A stretch of DNA of 64,000 nucleotides from Streptomyces sp. NBC_01775 (GCF_035917675.1 NZ_CP109104.1:8370001-8434000), one strand, 5' to 3'. Shown: positions 10,322-20,296, counted from the stretch's first letter. Notes: generated by a model from the letters alone, not told the origin. Numbers and translations: made by a program.

Positions 10322-10798
10322 ATGACGACCAAGAGCACCAAGCTGCCGGGGCTGGGCAAGCAGTACGACATCACCACCAGGGCAGGCCGGCACATCTCCG
10401 TGGTCGCCCACCAGGACGGGCGCAGATTCCTCGGCTTCTACGAGGAGGACGACCCGGACGCCTGTCAGGCGACGGTGCAGCTCGACCGGGAAGAGGCCGG
10501 GTCCCTCGCCGAGATCCTCGCCCCCGGCGAGAACCCCAAGCTGGGCACCTGCGAGATGGAGATCGACCTGGTCACCGTCCGCATCCCGCTGTCGGGTCAG
10601 TCGCCCTACAGCGGCGAGCCGCTGGGGGAGACGCGGGCGCGCTCGCGCACCGGCGCGTCCATCGTCGCCGTGCTGCGCCGTACCGGCGCGGTTCCCTCAC
10701 CCACGCCCGACTTCCGGCTGGAGGCGGGCGACACGCTCGTAGCCGTCGGCACCCGCGAGGGCGTGGACGAGCTGACCCGCATCATCGCCGGCACATGA
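10322..10798 (+). CDS. Cation:proton antiporter regulatory subunit (KhtT-like, RCK-C domain)
   Basis: A 158-residue cytosolic protein. The N-terminal half is of the KhtT type and the C-terminal half is a TrkA-C/RCK-C ligand-binding domain (GASIVAVLRRTGAVPSPTPD, then GDTLVAVGTREGVDELTRII). It is followed after 64 bases by the membrane antiporter gene, the same order as Bacillus khtT-khtU. In that system KhtT gates the K+/H+ antiporter and binds cyclic di-AMP. Regulation by cyclic di-AMP here is an inference from the family. Confidence 0.85.
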   Translation: MTTKSTKLPGLGKQYDITTRAGRHISVVAHQDGRRFLGFYEEDDPDACQATVQLDREEAGSLAEILAPGENPKLGTCEMEIDLVTVRIPLSGQSPYSGEPLGETRARSRTGASIVAVLRRTGAVPSPTPDFRLEAGDTLVAVGTREGVDELTRIIAGT

Positions 10799-10862
10799 CC
10801 GGCGGACCCGCGCCGGGCGGCCCTCGGCCGGCGCGGGCCCGGACAACCGAGAAGGGCCACAC

Positions 10863-12245
10863 GTGCACGACACCACCGTCCTGCTGATCGAACTCGGCGC
10901 CGTCATTCTGGGCCTGGGGCTCGTCGGCCGGTTCGCCGGCCGAATAGGGCTCTCCCCGATACCGCTCTATCTGCTGGGCGGGCTGGCCTTCGGGCAGGGC
11001 GGCATCTTCCCGCTGACGGCCAGCGAGGAGTTCATCGAGGTCGGTGCGGAGATCGGGGTGATCCTTCTCCTGCTCCTTCTCGGCCTGGAATACAGCGCCT
11101 CCGAGCTGGTCACCAGCCTCAAGACCCAATATCCCTCGGGTCTGGTGGACTTCACGCTCAACGCGGTGCCAGGGGCCGTGGCGGCACTGCTGCTGGGCTG
11201 GGGCCCGGTCGGCGCGGTCGCGCTGGCGGGTGTCACCTGGATCTCCTCCTCGGGGGTCATCGCGAAAGTCCTCACCGACCTGGGCAGGCTCGGCAACCGC
11301 GAAACGCCGGTGATCCTGGGCGTGCTCGTCATCGAGGACCTGTCGATGGCCCTCTACCTGCCGCTGCTCACCGCTCTGGTGGCCGGGCTCGGGCTGGCGG
11401 GCACCAGCGTGGCGATGCTCGTCGCGGTGGGCACCGTCGGCCTCGTGCTGGTGGTGGCCCTGCGCTTCGGCCGGCAGATAAGCCGCGCCGTCAGCTCCGA
11501 CACCCCCGAGATGCTGTTGCTGGTCGTGCTGGGCCTCACCCTGCTCATCGCCGGGCTCGCGGCCAAGCTCCAGGTCTCGGCGGCCGTGGGCGCGTTCCTC
11601 GTCGGCATCGCGCTGTCGGGGGAGACGGCGGAGAACGCCCGCAGCCTGCTCAGCCCGCTGCGCGACCTGTTCGCGGCCGTCTTCTTCGTCTTCTTCGGCC
11701 TCAGCACCGTGCCCGCCGACATCCCGCCGGTGCTGCTGCCCGCGCTGGCGCTGGCCGTCATCACGAGCGTCAGCAAGATCGGGACGGGCTGGTACGCGGC
11801 ACGGCGCGCGGGAGTGGGCACCAGGGGCAGGCTGCGCGCGGGCGGGGCGCTGGTGGCGCGCGGGGAGTTCTCCATCGTCATCGCCGGGCTCGCCGCCGGT
11901 GCCGAGCCGAGGATCACTCCGCTGGCCACCGCCTATGTGATGATCCTGGTCATCCTGGGCCCGCTGACCGCACGCTGGACCGAGCCGACGGTACGCGGGC
12001 TCCAGCGGCTGCGGGAGAGCCGCCGTGCCGCGCGGGAGCTCGCCCTCAGCGCTCCGGCCGATGGTGCGGCCCCGGCCGACGGCGCTGCTTCGGCTGATGG
12101 CTCCTCTTCGGCCGATGGTTCCGCACCGGTCGAGGGCTCCGCTCCGGCCCGCAGCGCCGCTTCCCCGGCCGCTGACGTTCATCCCGCACTGGCCGAAACA
12201 CCATCCGCACCCTTGCGCAACTTCCGCGCCGATACGGAGAGTTGA
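10863..12245 (+). CDS. Cation/H+ antiporter, CPA2 family (KhtU-like)
   Basis: A 460-residue integral membrane protein starting at GTG. About 12 hydrophobic helices cover residues 5-385 in a Na+/H+-exchanger domain. Features include LLLLLLGLEYSASEL near residue 75 and the EDLSMALYLPLL segment near residue 160, whose acidic residue is expected in ion exchange. The last 70 residues are a soluble Ala/Asp/Gly/Ser-rich tail with a six-residue repeat and no RCK domain. The regulatory RCK-C domain is instead supplied by the separate upstream gene. Likely role: potassium or sodium efflux and pH homeostasis. Confidence 0.88.
   Translation: MHDTTVLLIELGAVILGLGLVGRFAGRIGLSPIPLYLLGGLAFGQGGIFPLTASEEFIEVGAEIGVILLLLLLGLEYSASELVTSLKTQYPSGLVDFTLNAVPGAVAALLLGWGPVGAVALAGVTWISSSGVIAKVLTDLGRLGNRETPVILGVLVIEDLSMALYLPLLTALVAGLGLAGTSVAMLVAVGTVGLVLVVALRFGRQISRAVSSDTPEMLLLVVLGLTLLIAGLAAKLQVSAAVGAFLVGIALSGETAENARSLLSPLRDLFAAVFFVFFGLSTVPADIPPVLLPALALAVITSVSKIGTGWYAARRAGVGTRGRLRAGGALVARGEFSIVIAGLAAGAEPRITPLATAYVMILVILGPLTARWTEPTVRGLQRLRESRRAARELALSAPADGAAPADGAASADGSSSADGSAPVEGSAPARSAASPAADVHPALAETPSAPLRNFRADTES
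12051..12158 (+). repeat. Six-copy 18-bp in-frame repeat in the antiporter tail
   Basis: Encodes six consecutive hexapeptides of the form (A/S)(P/S)(A/V)(D/E)G(A/S): APADGA twice, ASADGS, SSADGS, APVEGS and the diverged APARSA. The array keeps the reading frame, so copy number could vary without harming the transporter core. Confidence 0.75.
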
Positions 12246-12303
12246 TCCAGGGCCTCGGGCGGGCAGGGCCCCTGGAGGAAACCGAGGGACCTGGGGGTGC
12301 CGG

Positions 12304-13686
12304 ATGGCGCATGCGGTGGTGCTGGGAGCCGGAATGGGCGGGCTGTGCGCGGCGGGCAGCCTCGCACAGCACTTCGAACGGGTGACGGTCGTCGAGCGCG
12401 ACCCGCTGCCGGCCGATGCCGCCCCCCGCCGCGGAGTGCCGCAGGGCCGCCACGTCCACGCGCTGCTCGGCACGGGCGACGAGGCTCTTGAGCGGCTCTT
12501 CCCCGGATTCGGCGCGGAGCTGGTCGCCGCGGGCGCCGTGCGCTCGGCCGTGCTGGAGCAGGCCCGCTATGTGATCGGCGGCGCCACACTGGCGCGCGGC
12601 AGCACCGGCGTCCACGCCCTCCAGGCCACCCGGCCCCTGCTGGAGGCGGGCGTACGGCGCAGGGTGCGGGCCCTGTCCGGGGTGAAGTTCCTGGAGGGCC
12701 ACGACGTGCTCGGCCCGGTGATCGAGGCGGGCCGGGTGACGGGCGTACGCGTCCACAAGCGGCCCGGAGGGGACGAGAGAGCCCCCGACGGCGCGGCCGG
12801 CACCGGCCCGGAGAGCCCGGAGAACCCGGAGAGCCCCGGGACGGAGCCCGAGGTACTGTCCGCCGCGCTCGTCGTGGACGCGCTCGGGCGGGCCGGGCGC
12901 ATGGCGGGCTGGCTGGAGCGCGCCGGGTACGGGGCACCGCCGGAGGACCGCACGAAGATCGACGTCGGATACACCACCCGTTTCTTGCGGCTGCCTCCCG
13001 GCGCGCTCGAAGGCGACCGTACTGTCCTGACCGGCAACATCCCCGCCCACCCGACGCGCGGCTCGGGGCTGCTCCACCAGGAGGGCGACCGCTGGACGCT
13101 CACCCTGGCGGGCATGGGCGGCGATCACCCGCCGACCGACGAGGAGGGCTTCTGGGCGTTCGCGCGGACGGTGTACCCCACCGACGTGTACGACACGGTC
13201 CGGGGCGCGCGGATGCTGAGCGAGCCCGTCGCCTACCGTTTCCCCGTCAGCGTGCGCCGCCGCTTCGAGCGGCTGACCCGGCTGCCCGACGGGCTGCTGG
13301 CCATCGGGGACAGCGTGTGCAGCTTCAACCCGGTCTACGGCCAGGGCATGACCGTCGCGGCGCGCGAGGCCGAGGTCCTGGACCAGTGCCTGCGCCAGGG
13401 TACCGAGGGCCTGCCGAAGCGGTATTTCACCGAGGCCGCGAAGGTCGTCAAGCCCGCATGGGAGCTGGCGCGCAGCGCCGACCTGGCCGTGCCGCAGATC
13501 CCGGGCCGCAGACCGCTCGCGGGCCGCCTCGTCGGCCGCTACATGGACCGGCTCCTGGACGCCGCCCACCACGACCCGGTCCTGTCCGCCGGATACCTGC
13601 GCGTCATCGGAATGCTGGACCCGGCCGCCGCGCTGTTCGCACCGGGAGTGGCGTGGCGGGTACTGCGCGGTGGCCGCTTCGGGTGA
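12304..13686 (+). CDS. FAD-dependent oxidoreductase / monooxygenase-like protein
   Basis: A 460-residue flavoprotein. The N-terminal dinucleotide-binding motif is VVLGAGMGGLCAAGSL. The second flavin contact, the GD motif, is LLAIGDSVCSFNPVYGQGMT near residue 335, typical of para-hydroxybenzoate-hydroxylase and geranylgeranyl-reductase-like enzymes. An acidic, proline-rich insertion lies near residues 155-185. The substrate is unknown, and no biosynthetic cluster surrounds it. ATG 12304 is the start because the dinucleotide fold begins at once; the frame upstream overlaps the antiporter gene and is not homologous. Confidence 0.85.
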   Translation: MAHAVVLGAGMGGLCAAGSLAQHFERVTVVERDPLPADAAPRRGVPQGRHVHALLGTGDEALERLFPGFGAELVAAGAVRSAVLEQARYVIGGATLARGSTGVHALQATRPLLEAGVRRRVRALSGVKFLEGHDVLGPVIEAGRVTGVRVHKRPGGDERAPDGAAGTGPESPENPESPGTEPEVLSAALVVDALGRAGRMAGWLERAGYGAPPEDRTKIDVGYTTRFLRLPPGALEGDRTVLTGNIPAHPTRGSGLLHQEGDRWTLTLAGMGGDHPPTDEEGFWAFARTVYPTDVYDTVRGARMLSEPVAYRFPVSVRRRFERLTRLPDGLLAIGDSVCSFNPVYGQGMTVAAREAEVLDQCLRQGTEGLPKRYFTEAAKVVKPAWELARSADLAVPQIPGRRPLAGRLVGRYMDRLLDAAHHDPVLSAGYLRVIGMLDPAAALFAPGVAWRVLRGGRFG

Positions 13687-15201
<1,515 letters not shown>

Positions 15202-15325
15202 CCCCCGCACCTCGATCGGCGGCTTCCGTACGCCGGTTGGCGGCCCCTGCGAAGCCGTCAGCGGCGCGGCGGCAGGGCGCCGAGCGGGTCTTTCCCTGAT
15301 GTGTCCGGTGTGCTGCGATGTGCGC

Positions 15326-16027
15326 ATGAGTGCTTACACACGTGAGGCGAACTCCGGTACGGGCCCCGGGGAGATCGCCCCGGACGGGTGCGCCGTGGAG
15401 GTGTACGCACGCCTCCCCGAGATGGGTGAGACCACGGTCATCGCCTCCGCGGTGGCCGAGCCGCGGGGCAGCACCCTGCTCGAACTGGGCTCCGGCGCGG
15501 GCCGGATGACCGGCCCGCTGGTCCGTAAAGGGTTCCGCGTCACGGCCGTGGACGAGTCTCCCGGCATGCTCGACCTGATCGAGGACGCCACGACGGTACG
15601 CAGCCCGATCGAGGACCTCGACCTCGGCGAGCGCTTCGACGTCGTGCTCCTCGCCTCCATCCTCGTCAACACCGCCGACCCGGCCCTGCGCGCCGCGTTG
15701 CTCGCCACCTGCGCACGGCACGTGGCCGAGGACGGCTGCGTCGTCATCCAGCGCCTCCACGACACCCGGCGCGAGGAGGTCACGGCTGGGCACTCCTGGA
15801 GCGCCAACGGGGCCACCATCACCACGCTGGAGGTGGAGCCCGTCGAGGACGGGGTGACGCGCTCGCTGGTGGAGTACGTCTTCGGGGACCGGCGGTGGAC
15901 CCAGACCTACTACTCCCGGCTGCTGATCGAGCCGGTCTTCGAAGAGGCGCTGGCCGAGGCCGGGCTGGCGCTCGACCGCTGGCTGACCGACAAGCACGAC
16001 TGGGCCCGAGTGGTGCCCGCCCAGTAA
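15326..16027 (+). CDS. Class I SAM-dependent methyltransferase
   Basis: A 233-residue protein with the SAM-binding motif LLELGSGAGRMTGPLVRKGF followed by VTAVDES. A motif II-like EDLDLGERFDVVLLASILVN follows. The overall pattern is that of small-molecule methyltransferases. GTG 15299 is an in-frame alternative start. It is monocistronic-looking between guaB1 and an acetyltransferase, and its substrate cannot be told from sequence. Confidence 0.85.
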   Translation: MSAYTREANSGTGPGEIAPDGCAVEVYARLPEMGETTVIASAVAEPRGSTLLELGSGAGRMTGPLVRKGFRVTAVDESPGMLDLIEDATTVRSPIEDLDLGERFDVVLLASILVNTADPALRAALLATCARHVAEDGCVVIQRLHDTRREEVTAGHSWSANGATITTLEVEPVEDGVTRSLVEYVFGDRRWTQTYYSRLLIEPVFEEALAEAGLALDRWLTDKHDWARVVPAQ

Positions 16028-16233
16028 GAGCTGGCCCGTAACTCTGAGCGGCGAGTGACCGCCCCGTGGCAACGGAGTCAGCGTGAGTGGCTCCAGGCTT
16101 CGTCGCGGATCGGTGAGTCGCTTTGATCACTGAGCCGATCGGCTGTGGCCTCCAGCCACGCCTCTACCACGTCGTGCGGAATCCTCGAACACTCCCGAGT
16201 TGTCCACAGCAGGAGTGAGGCAAGATCATTCCC

Positions 16234-16773
16234 ATGACGAACACCACCCGGAGCCCGGTCCTGTCCTTCCGGCAGGCCGATGAGAACGACCTGCCCGAGC
16301 TCGTTCGCCTTCGAGACGCCGCCGCACGCTGGCAGATCGAGCGCGGCATCGACCAATGGAGGCCGGGCGAGCTGGGACGGTCGCACTTCCAGGCCCGCCT
16401 GGACGACGGGGAGGTGTGGGTCGCCACGCTGGGGCTGGAAGGACCGATCGCCGGGGCATGGGAGCTTTGGTGGGACGACCTCGCCGCATGGGGCGAGCAA
16501 CCCCCGACTGCCGGATACGTGCACCGGCTGATGACCGAACGGGAGACGGCGCCGCCCGGTGCCGGACGCATCATGCTGGCGGAAGCCGAGCGACGGATCT
16601 CCGCTTCCGGCCGGGCGATATGCCGATTGGATTGCCTGGCCGACAACGCGCGATTGCGCCGGTACTACGAGGACGCGGGATACGTCGTGGTCGGCGAACA
16701 GCCCGCGAAGAACGGCGACGGCGGGAAGAGGTACGGCGTCACACTGCTGGAGAAACAGCTCGGCACGGAGTGA
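16234..16773 (+). CDS. GNAT-family N-acetyltransferase
   Basis: A 179-residue single-domain protein that should transfer acetyl groups from acetyl-CoA. The end of the GNAT fold is clear: RLDCLADNARLRRYYEDAGY followed by VVVGEQ, the usual N-x-x-x-x-x-Y-E-x-x-G-[FY] signature. The central P-loop region (APPGAGRIMLAEAERRI) is shorter than usual. The substrate is unknown. It is the last intact gene before a decayed stretch. Confidence 0.85.
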   Translation: MTNTTRSPVLSFRQADENDLPELVRLRDAAARWQIERGIDQWRPGELGRSHFQARLDDGEVWVATLGLEGPIAGAWELWWDDLAAWGEQPPTAGYVHRLMTERETAPPGAGRIMLAEAERRISASGRAICRLDCLADNARLRRYYEDAGYVVVGEQPAKNGDGGKRYGVTLLEKQLGTE

Positions 16774-17089
16774 GCACGAGCCACTGCCGATCGCACACTT
16801 CTGGCCCGTACACGCCAATTTCGCAGACGGTCACCGCTTGGTACTCCAGTTGCGGTTCCAGCCACACCCATTCCTTGTCCGAGAGAGCGCAGTTGGAGCG
16901 GCCGTCTCCGCGGAAGCACTCTCCGCAGGCCGTCGTCACCTTCCCAGCTTGGCGCCACAGGCGGGATCTCGGCGCGGGTGACACACATGAGTTCCCCGGA
17001 AGACCCGATGATCCACCGGGCCCCAGGTTCTCAGCCGACGAGCGCCAGGGCCGCGTCGTACTTCGGGCTGAGCCCGGAGATTCCGCAGT
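16774..17089. other. Gap without a supported gene
   Basis: Lower coding bias than its neighbours. A possible 81-residue minus-strand frame (16739-16984) with four cysteines has no recognised family and overlaps the acetyltransferase end. It is not called as a gene. The interval adjoins two broken genes and is probably degenerate sequence. Confidence 0.4.
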
Positions 17090-17200
17090 TCAGGCGGCGT
17101 ACGCCGCGGTGAACCGCTCGGCGGTGTCCCAGAGCTCGCCTTCGCGCTGAGGGTCGTAGGACTCCTCGGACGACCGGGCCGCGACCAAGGCGCCGACCGG
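17090..17200 (-). pseudogene. C-terminal remnant of a short-chain dehydrogenase/reductase
   Basis: Thirty-six codons and a stop (17090-17092) read PVGALVAARSSEESYDPQRE and then GELWDTAERFTAAYAA. This resembles the C-terminal end of NAD(P)-dependent SDR enzymes of Streptomyces (pattern YDP..E.ELW..SE..T). No Rossmann fold or catalytic Tyr-Lys pair remains. It points away from the broken XRE regulator next door, and such oxidoreductase/XRE pairs are common in the genus. Confidence 0.5.
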
Positions 17201-17220
17201 ATCCTACGTAGACCGCACCC

Positions 17221-17741
17221 GGTGCACTCCTGCGCGCCTGGCGCGACCGCCTCTCTCCGGCCGACGCCGGCCTCACCGTGACCGCGGGCCGTCGTGCCCG
17301 GGACTGCGCCGCGAGGAGCTCGCGCAGCTGGCCGGGCTCTCGGTCGACTACGTCCTGCGCCTGGAACAGTCACGCGCGAAGAATCCCTCGGCCCAGGTTG
17401 TCGGCGCCCTCTCCCGGGCCCTTCAGCTCTCCCGGCCCGAGCGCGACCAGCTGTACCGAAGCGCCGGGCTCCTGTCGCCGCAGGACGGCACGGTCAGCAC
17501 CCATGTGTCCCCGGGCATCCAGCGGCTGGCCACGCGGACAGCCGCCGCTCAGCACACCACCGACCGCAAGATGATCCGGCATCCGGAGGTCGGCGACATC
17601 CTGCTCGACTGCGATGTCCTGATCGTTCCGGGCGCGGACCTGCGCATGGTCACCTGCACGACAGCGTCCGGTAGCAGCGACGAGGGAAAGCTCGACCTTC
17701 TGCGCGTCACAGGCGGCCGTACCGCCACCGCACGCCCCTGA
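17221..17741 (+). pseudogene. XRE-family (MmyB-type) regulator, frameshifted and internally deleted
   Basis: The N-terminus (GALLRAWRDRLSPADAGL) is in one frame. After a shift near 17290-17300 the helix-turn-helix continues in another (LRREELAQLAGLSVDYVLRL, ending ...LSPQDGTVSTHVSPGIQRL). Sequence then jumps directly to what is normally the far C-terminus (DRKMIRHPEVGDILLDCDVL, LRVTGG). Over 100 codons of the MmyB-like ligand domain are missing, so no functional regulator can be made. It lies next to an SDR remnant in the opposite direction. Confidence 0.8.
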
Positions 17742-17992
17742 CACCGGCCCCGGCTCCATTCCTGGCAGGACGCCGTACGTCATCGCCTGCGGTGCCCCCA
17801 TCCGGGGACTCCCCGCCTGGGGCCTCGGACCGGGCCTCAAGTGTCGGCAAATGATGCCGCCACAGCTTTCATCGAGTCGCTTCTTCCGATTGGCGGTCGA
17901 GTCGTCGCGGCTCCCGGGCGGCCCCATCGCGTTGACCGACGGCTGATCCGAAACGCGGGGGAGGTGGTCGAGAGGGCTGTCGACCGCGTGGT

Positions 17993-18778
17993 TCAGCTGA
18001 CGCGGTGCACCCGCTGGGTGGTCAACTCGTAGCGGGCGCCGACGACGCCCAGCGAGCCCGAGTCCACCTTGGCGGCGAGATCAGGCTCCGCCGCGAGTTG
18101 CGAACGGACGAGCCGTACGTTGGCGTCGACCGTCGCGGCGATACGCGCATCGCCCTCCGCACCGTGGTCGATGGCCGGGCTGATCTGGTCGGCCACGTAC
18201 TGGATGTGGGCGGGAAGTTCCTCGCCCGACTCGTCCGCCCGGACCGCGGCCGTCACGGCCCCGCAGGACTGGTGGCCGAGCACCATGAGCAGCGGGATGG
18301 CCATCGTGAGCACGCCGTACGCGAGGCTGCCGAGTACGGCCTCGTCGAGGACCTGGCCCGCGCTGCGTACGATCAGCAGGTCGCCGAGGCCCTGGTCGAA
18401 GACGAGTTCCGGAGGCACCCGGGAGTCGACGCAGCCGAGTACGAGGGCGAAGGGGTGCTGACTGGTCGTCAGTGTCTGCCGGACGGCAGGGGTCTCGTTG
18501 GGGTGCTGTTGGTGGTGGGTACGCCAGCGCCTGTTGCCCGCCGCCAGCTCCCGCAGGGCCTCCTCGGCAGTGGTGGGCCGCTTGCGCGGAGCGGCGGCGG
18601 GAGCCGCGGCGGCTGCGGGGGAAGCGCTGACGGCGAGGCCGGCGCCGAGGACCGCGGTCCCGGTGAGCGCGGTGCGGAGGAGGGAGCGCCGGGCGGGGGG
18701 CGCCGCGCCGGAGACCGGGGCGACGGGTGTCGTCCCCTGTGGGCGGACGGCTCTGTGAGGTTCTGGGTCAAAATGCAC
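17993..18778 (-). CDS. Beta-class carbonic anhydrase, Tat-exported
   Basis: A 261-residue protein that interconverts CO2 and bicarbonate. Zinc ligands and catalytic residues are visible: Cys116, Asp118 and Arg120 in GCVDSR, and His169 and Cys172 in LGHQSCG. The N-terminus has a twin-arginine signal (PARRSLLRTALTG, arginines 30-31), a hydrophobic stretch and an Ala-rich cleavage region near residue 60. The enzyme is therefore expected outside the membrane, whereas most bacterial beta enzymes are cytosolic. It is the only intact gene inside a run of remnants from 16.8 to 19.7 kb. Confidence 0.93.
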   Translation of the reverse strand: MHFDPEPHRAVRPQGTTPVAPVSGAAPPARRSLLRTALTGTAVLGAGLAVSASPAAAAAPAAAPRKRPTTAEEALRELAAGNRRWRTHHQQHPNETPAVRQTLTTSQHPFALVLGCVDSRVPPELVFDQGLGDLLIVRSAGQVLDEAVLGSLAYGVLTMAIPLLMVLGHQSCGAVTAAVRADESGEELPAHIQYVADQISPAIDHGAEGDARIAATVDANVRLVRSQLAAEPDLAAKVDSGSLGVVGARYELTTQRVHRVS

Positions 18779-18892
18779 AGAGGGAACGTATCGACACCCC
18801 TCTGTTCGGCTTGCTGAACCATGGCGAGCGAGAGTGAATCATGATCAAGCGCTGAACCGTTCTTGGCCGTTCCGAGGAAAGCTCTTGGCTTG

Positions 18893-19030
18893 GGGCTGTC
18901 CCGTAAATGATCTACGGTCTGCTGGCTGGCCTGCTGGTTCTCCGGCACCCGGCGAGGGTGAGGTTGTGGAGTCGGGCGATCCTTCCGCGCGGCGGTGCGG
19001 GATGACCAGGCCGGTACCCTGGTAGCCGCC
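18893..19030 (-). mobile_element. IS5-family element remnant with one terminal end
   Basis: On the minus strand the fragment reads GYQGTGLVIPHRR and then, across a deletion and frame change, RIARLHNLTLAG. These are two blocks of IS5-type DDE transposases (GYQG...TP.RR and the C-terminal ARLHNLTLAG), normally about 60-70 residues apart. The plus-strand sequence GGGCTGTCCCGTAAATGATC at 18894 lies where a terminal inverted repeat is expected. Nothing mobile remains. Confidence 0.65.
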
Positions 19031-19043
19031 GGTTTGGACGGCG

Positions 19044-19165
19044 CCGGGAGACGGACCCGGAGGACCTGGCGCACATCTCGCCGTACCTGACCGGGCACAT
19101 CAACCGGTCGGCGAGCACAGCACGCCCGAACTCGGAATCCAGCCCGACGCGTACGACCCGAAAGG
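19044..19165 (+). mobile_element. Probable Tn3-family transposase C-terminal remnant
   Basis: The plus strand reads ETDPEDLAHISPYLTGHINR. After loss of one T it continues FGEHSTPELGIQPDAYDPK in the next frame. The order (L.HISPYLT.HINRFG.Y) resembles the extreme C-terminus of Tn3-type transposases. It is only about 40 codons and begins immediately next to the IS5 remnant, so two mobile-element scraps abut. The family call is tentative. Confidence 0.45.
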
Positions 19166-19252
19166 TGAGGCCCCTGGGGTGGGAGCAGGAACGGACCGGA
19201 GAACCGGTGTTGCTGTCCGAACCTGGTTGCGCCCGGCCCCGGACGGCCTGGT

Positions 19253-19430
19253 TCAGGTGAGGGCGTCGATGAGCATGAAGGCGGCCACGGCCGGCAGCAC
19301 GACGGCGAAGGTGCGTTGCGGCAGGGTGCCGGTGACCTTGGCGGCCAGGCGTTTGCCGTCCCGGACGCCGAGGATTGCCGTGCCCGTGAAGGGGCCGATC
19401 ACCGCCCAGTCGATGCCGGCGGTGGTGCCC
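19253..19430 (-). pseudogene. TauE/SafE-type membrane permease, C-terminal remnant
   Basis: About 57 codons ending at 19253 (IDWAVIGPFTGTAILGVRDG, then KRLAAKVTGTLPQRTF and a final hydrophobic helix AVVLPAVAAFMLIDALT). The pattern of two membrane helices around a GKRLA..V.G..LQR-like segment matches the C-terminus of sulfite-exporter TauE/SafE proteins. The rest of the gene is absent; upstream sequence is an unrelated esterase fragment. Confidence 0.5.
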
Positions 19431-19667
19431 TCGCGCAGCGGGTCCACCGTGCCCAGCGCGCCCGTGCGGTACCGCACCTCGAACGGGCCCTCCGCCGTGA
19501 ACTCCAGGCGCACTCCCACCGGCATGGCCGCGCGCCCAGGTGTCCAGGGGAAGCCGTGCCCCGTCGGTGGGATCGGCCCGCACGCACCGGTCGCCGTCCC
19601 ACCAGCCGACGCCCCGCACGAACGGCTCCGCCGCCCGCCAGCCGCCTCCCGCCTGCCCCTTGCCCAC
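19431..19667 (-). pseudogene. SGNH/GDSL-type hydrolase, N-terminal remnant
   Basis: Starting near 19667 the minus strand reads GWRAAEPFVRGVGWWDGDRC and VRADPTDGARLPLDTW. It then shifts frame at a GCGCGC run to MPVGVRLEFTAEGPFEVRYR. This resembles the N-terminal beta-sandwich of Streptomyces SGNH-type esterases. No catalytic Ser motif follows, because the sequence joins the TauE-like tail. It is a chimeric junction of two broken genes. Confidence 0.45.
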
Positions 19668-19705
19668 GCCCTCACCTGTGCCTCTCGTCGTGTTCTACTG
19701 CTGCC

Positions 19706-20161
19706 GTGCCACTGAACGATCTCGACGAACGCATCGTCCACGCCCTCGCCGAGGATGCCCGCCGCACCTACGCCGACATCGGCGCCTCGGTCGGCCTGTC
19801 GGCCCCCGCCGTCAAGCGCAGGGTGGACAGGCTGCGCGCGCAGGGTGCCATCACCGGCTTCACCGTCCGCGTCGACCCGGCGGCCCTCGGCTGGAAGACC
19901 GAGGGGTTCATCGAGATGTACTGCCGGTCGCGGACCTCGCCGGAGGACATCCACCGCGCCCTGTCCGACTACCCCGAAGTGGCCTCGGCCTCCACGGTCA
20001 CCGGCGACGCGGACGCACTCGTTCAGGTGTTCGCCGCCGATATGCGGCACTTCGAGACCGTGCTGGAGCGGATCGCGGGCGAGCCCTTTGTGGAGCGGAC
20101 GAAGTCCGTGCTGGTGCTTTCTCCCCTTGTCCGGCGGTATACGGCCGGGCCGCCGTTGTAG
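19706..20161 (+). CDS. Lrp/AsnC-family transcriptional regulator
   Basis: A 151-residue protein with a winged helix-turn-helix (LNDLDERIVHALAEDARRTY, then GLSAPAVKRRVDRL) and a C-terminal RAM effector domain (SASTVTGDADALVQVFA). Proteins of this family sense amino acids or related amines and form octamers that wrap DNA. It directly precedes an amidohydrolase and a flavin amine oxidase gene, so those are the likely targets. The GTG at 19706 gives the family length. Confidence 0.92.
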   Translation: MPLNDLDERIVHALAEDARRTYADIGASVGLSAPAVKRRVDRLRAQGAITGFTVRVDPAALGWKTEGFIEMYCRSRTSPEDIHRALSDYPEVASASTVTGDADALVQVFAADMRHFETVLERIAGEPFVERTKSVLVLSPLVRRYTAGPPL

Positions 20162-20212
20162 ACCCCCGGACGGGCTGTTCACGGCCCGCCCGGCAGCCGC
20201 ACAACGGATCGC

Positions 20213-20296
20213 CGCAAATGCGCGAGGGCACGCAACAAAGTGCGGGTGGACCCGCAAGATCCGTGGGTTGTCGGGCGCCGAGGCCGCCCGTAGCGT
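20213..20296 (+). promoter_or_regulatory. Candidate Lrp operators and leaderless promoter
   Basis: Three dyads lie between the Lrp gene and the amidohydrolase gene: CGCAAATGCG at 20213-20222, CGCA-ACAAAG-TGCG at 20231-20244 and TGCGGGT-GG-ACCCGCA at 20241-20256. They are followed by a good promoter, TTGTCG at 20268 and TAGCGT at 20291 with a 17-base spacer. The coding start is only 8 bases past the -10 box, so the message is probably leaderless. Binding by the adjacent Lrp protein is inferred. Confidence 0.5.

Noticed and set aside
12304..13686. FAD oxidoreductase as part of an antibiotic cluster
   Set aside because: Neighbours are housekeeping genes; no synthase, carrier protein or resistance genes are around.
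16739..16984. An 81-residue minus-strand protein with four cysteines
   Set aside because: It overlaps the acetyltransferase end, has no recognisable family or ribosome site, and may be chance.
17841..18032. A 63-residue plus-strand frame upstream of the carbonic anhydrase end
   Set aside because: No motif or ribosome site; it runs into the convergent gene.
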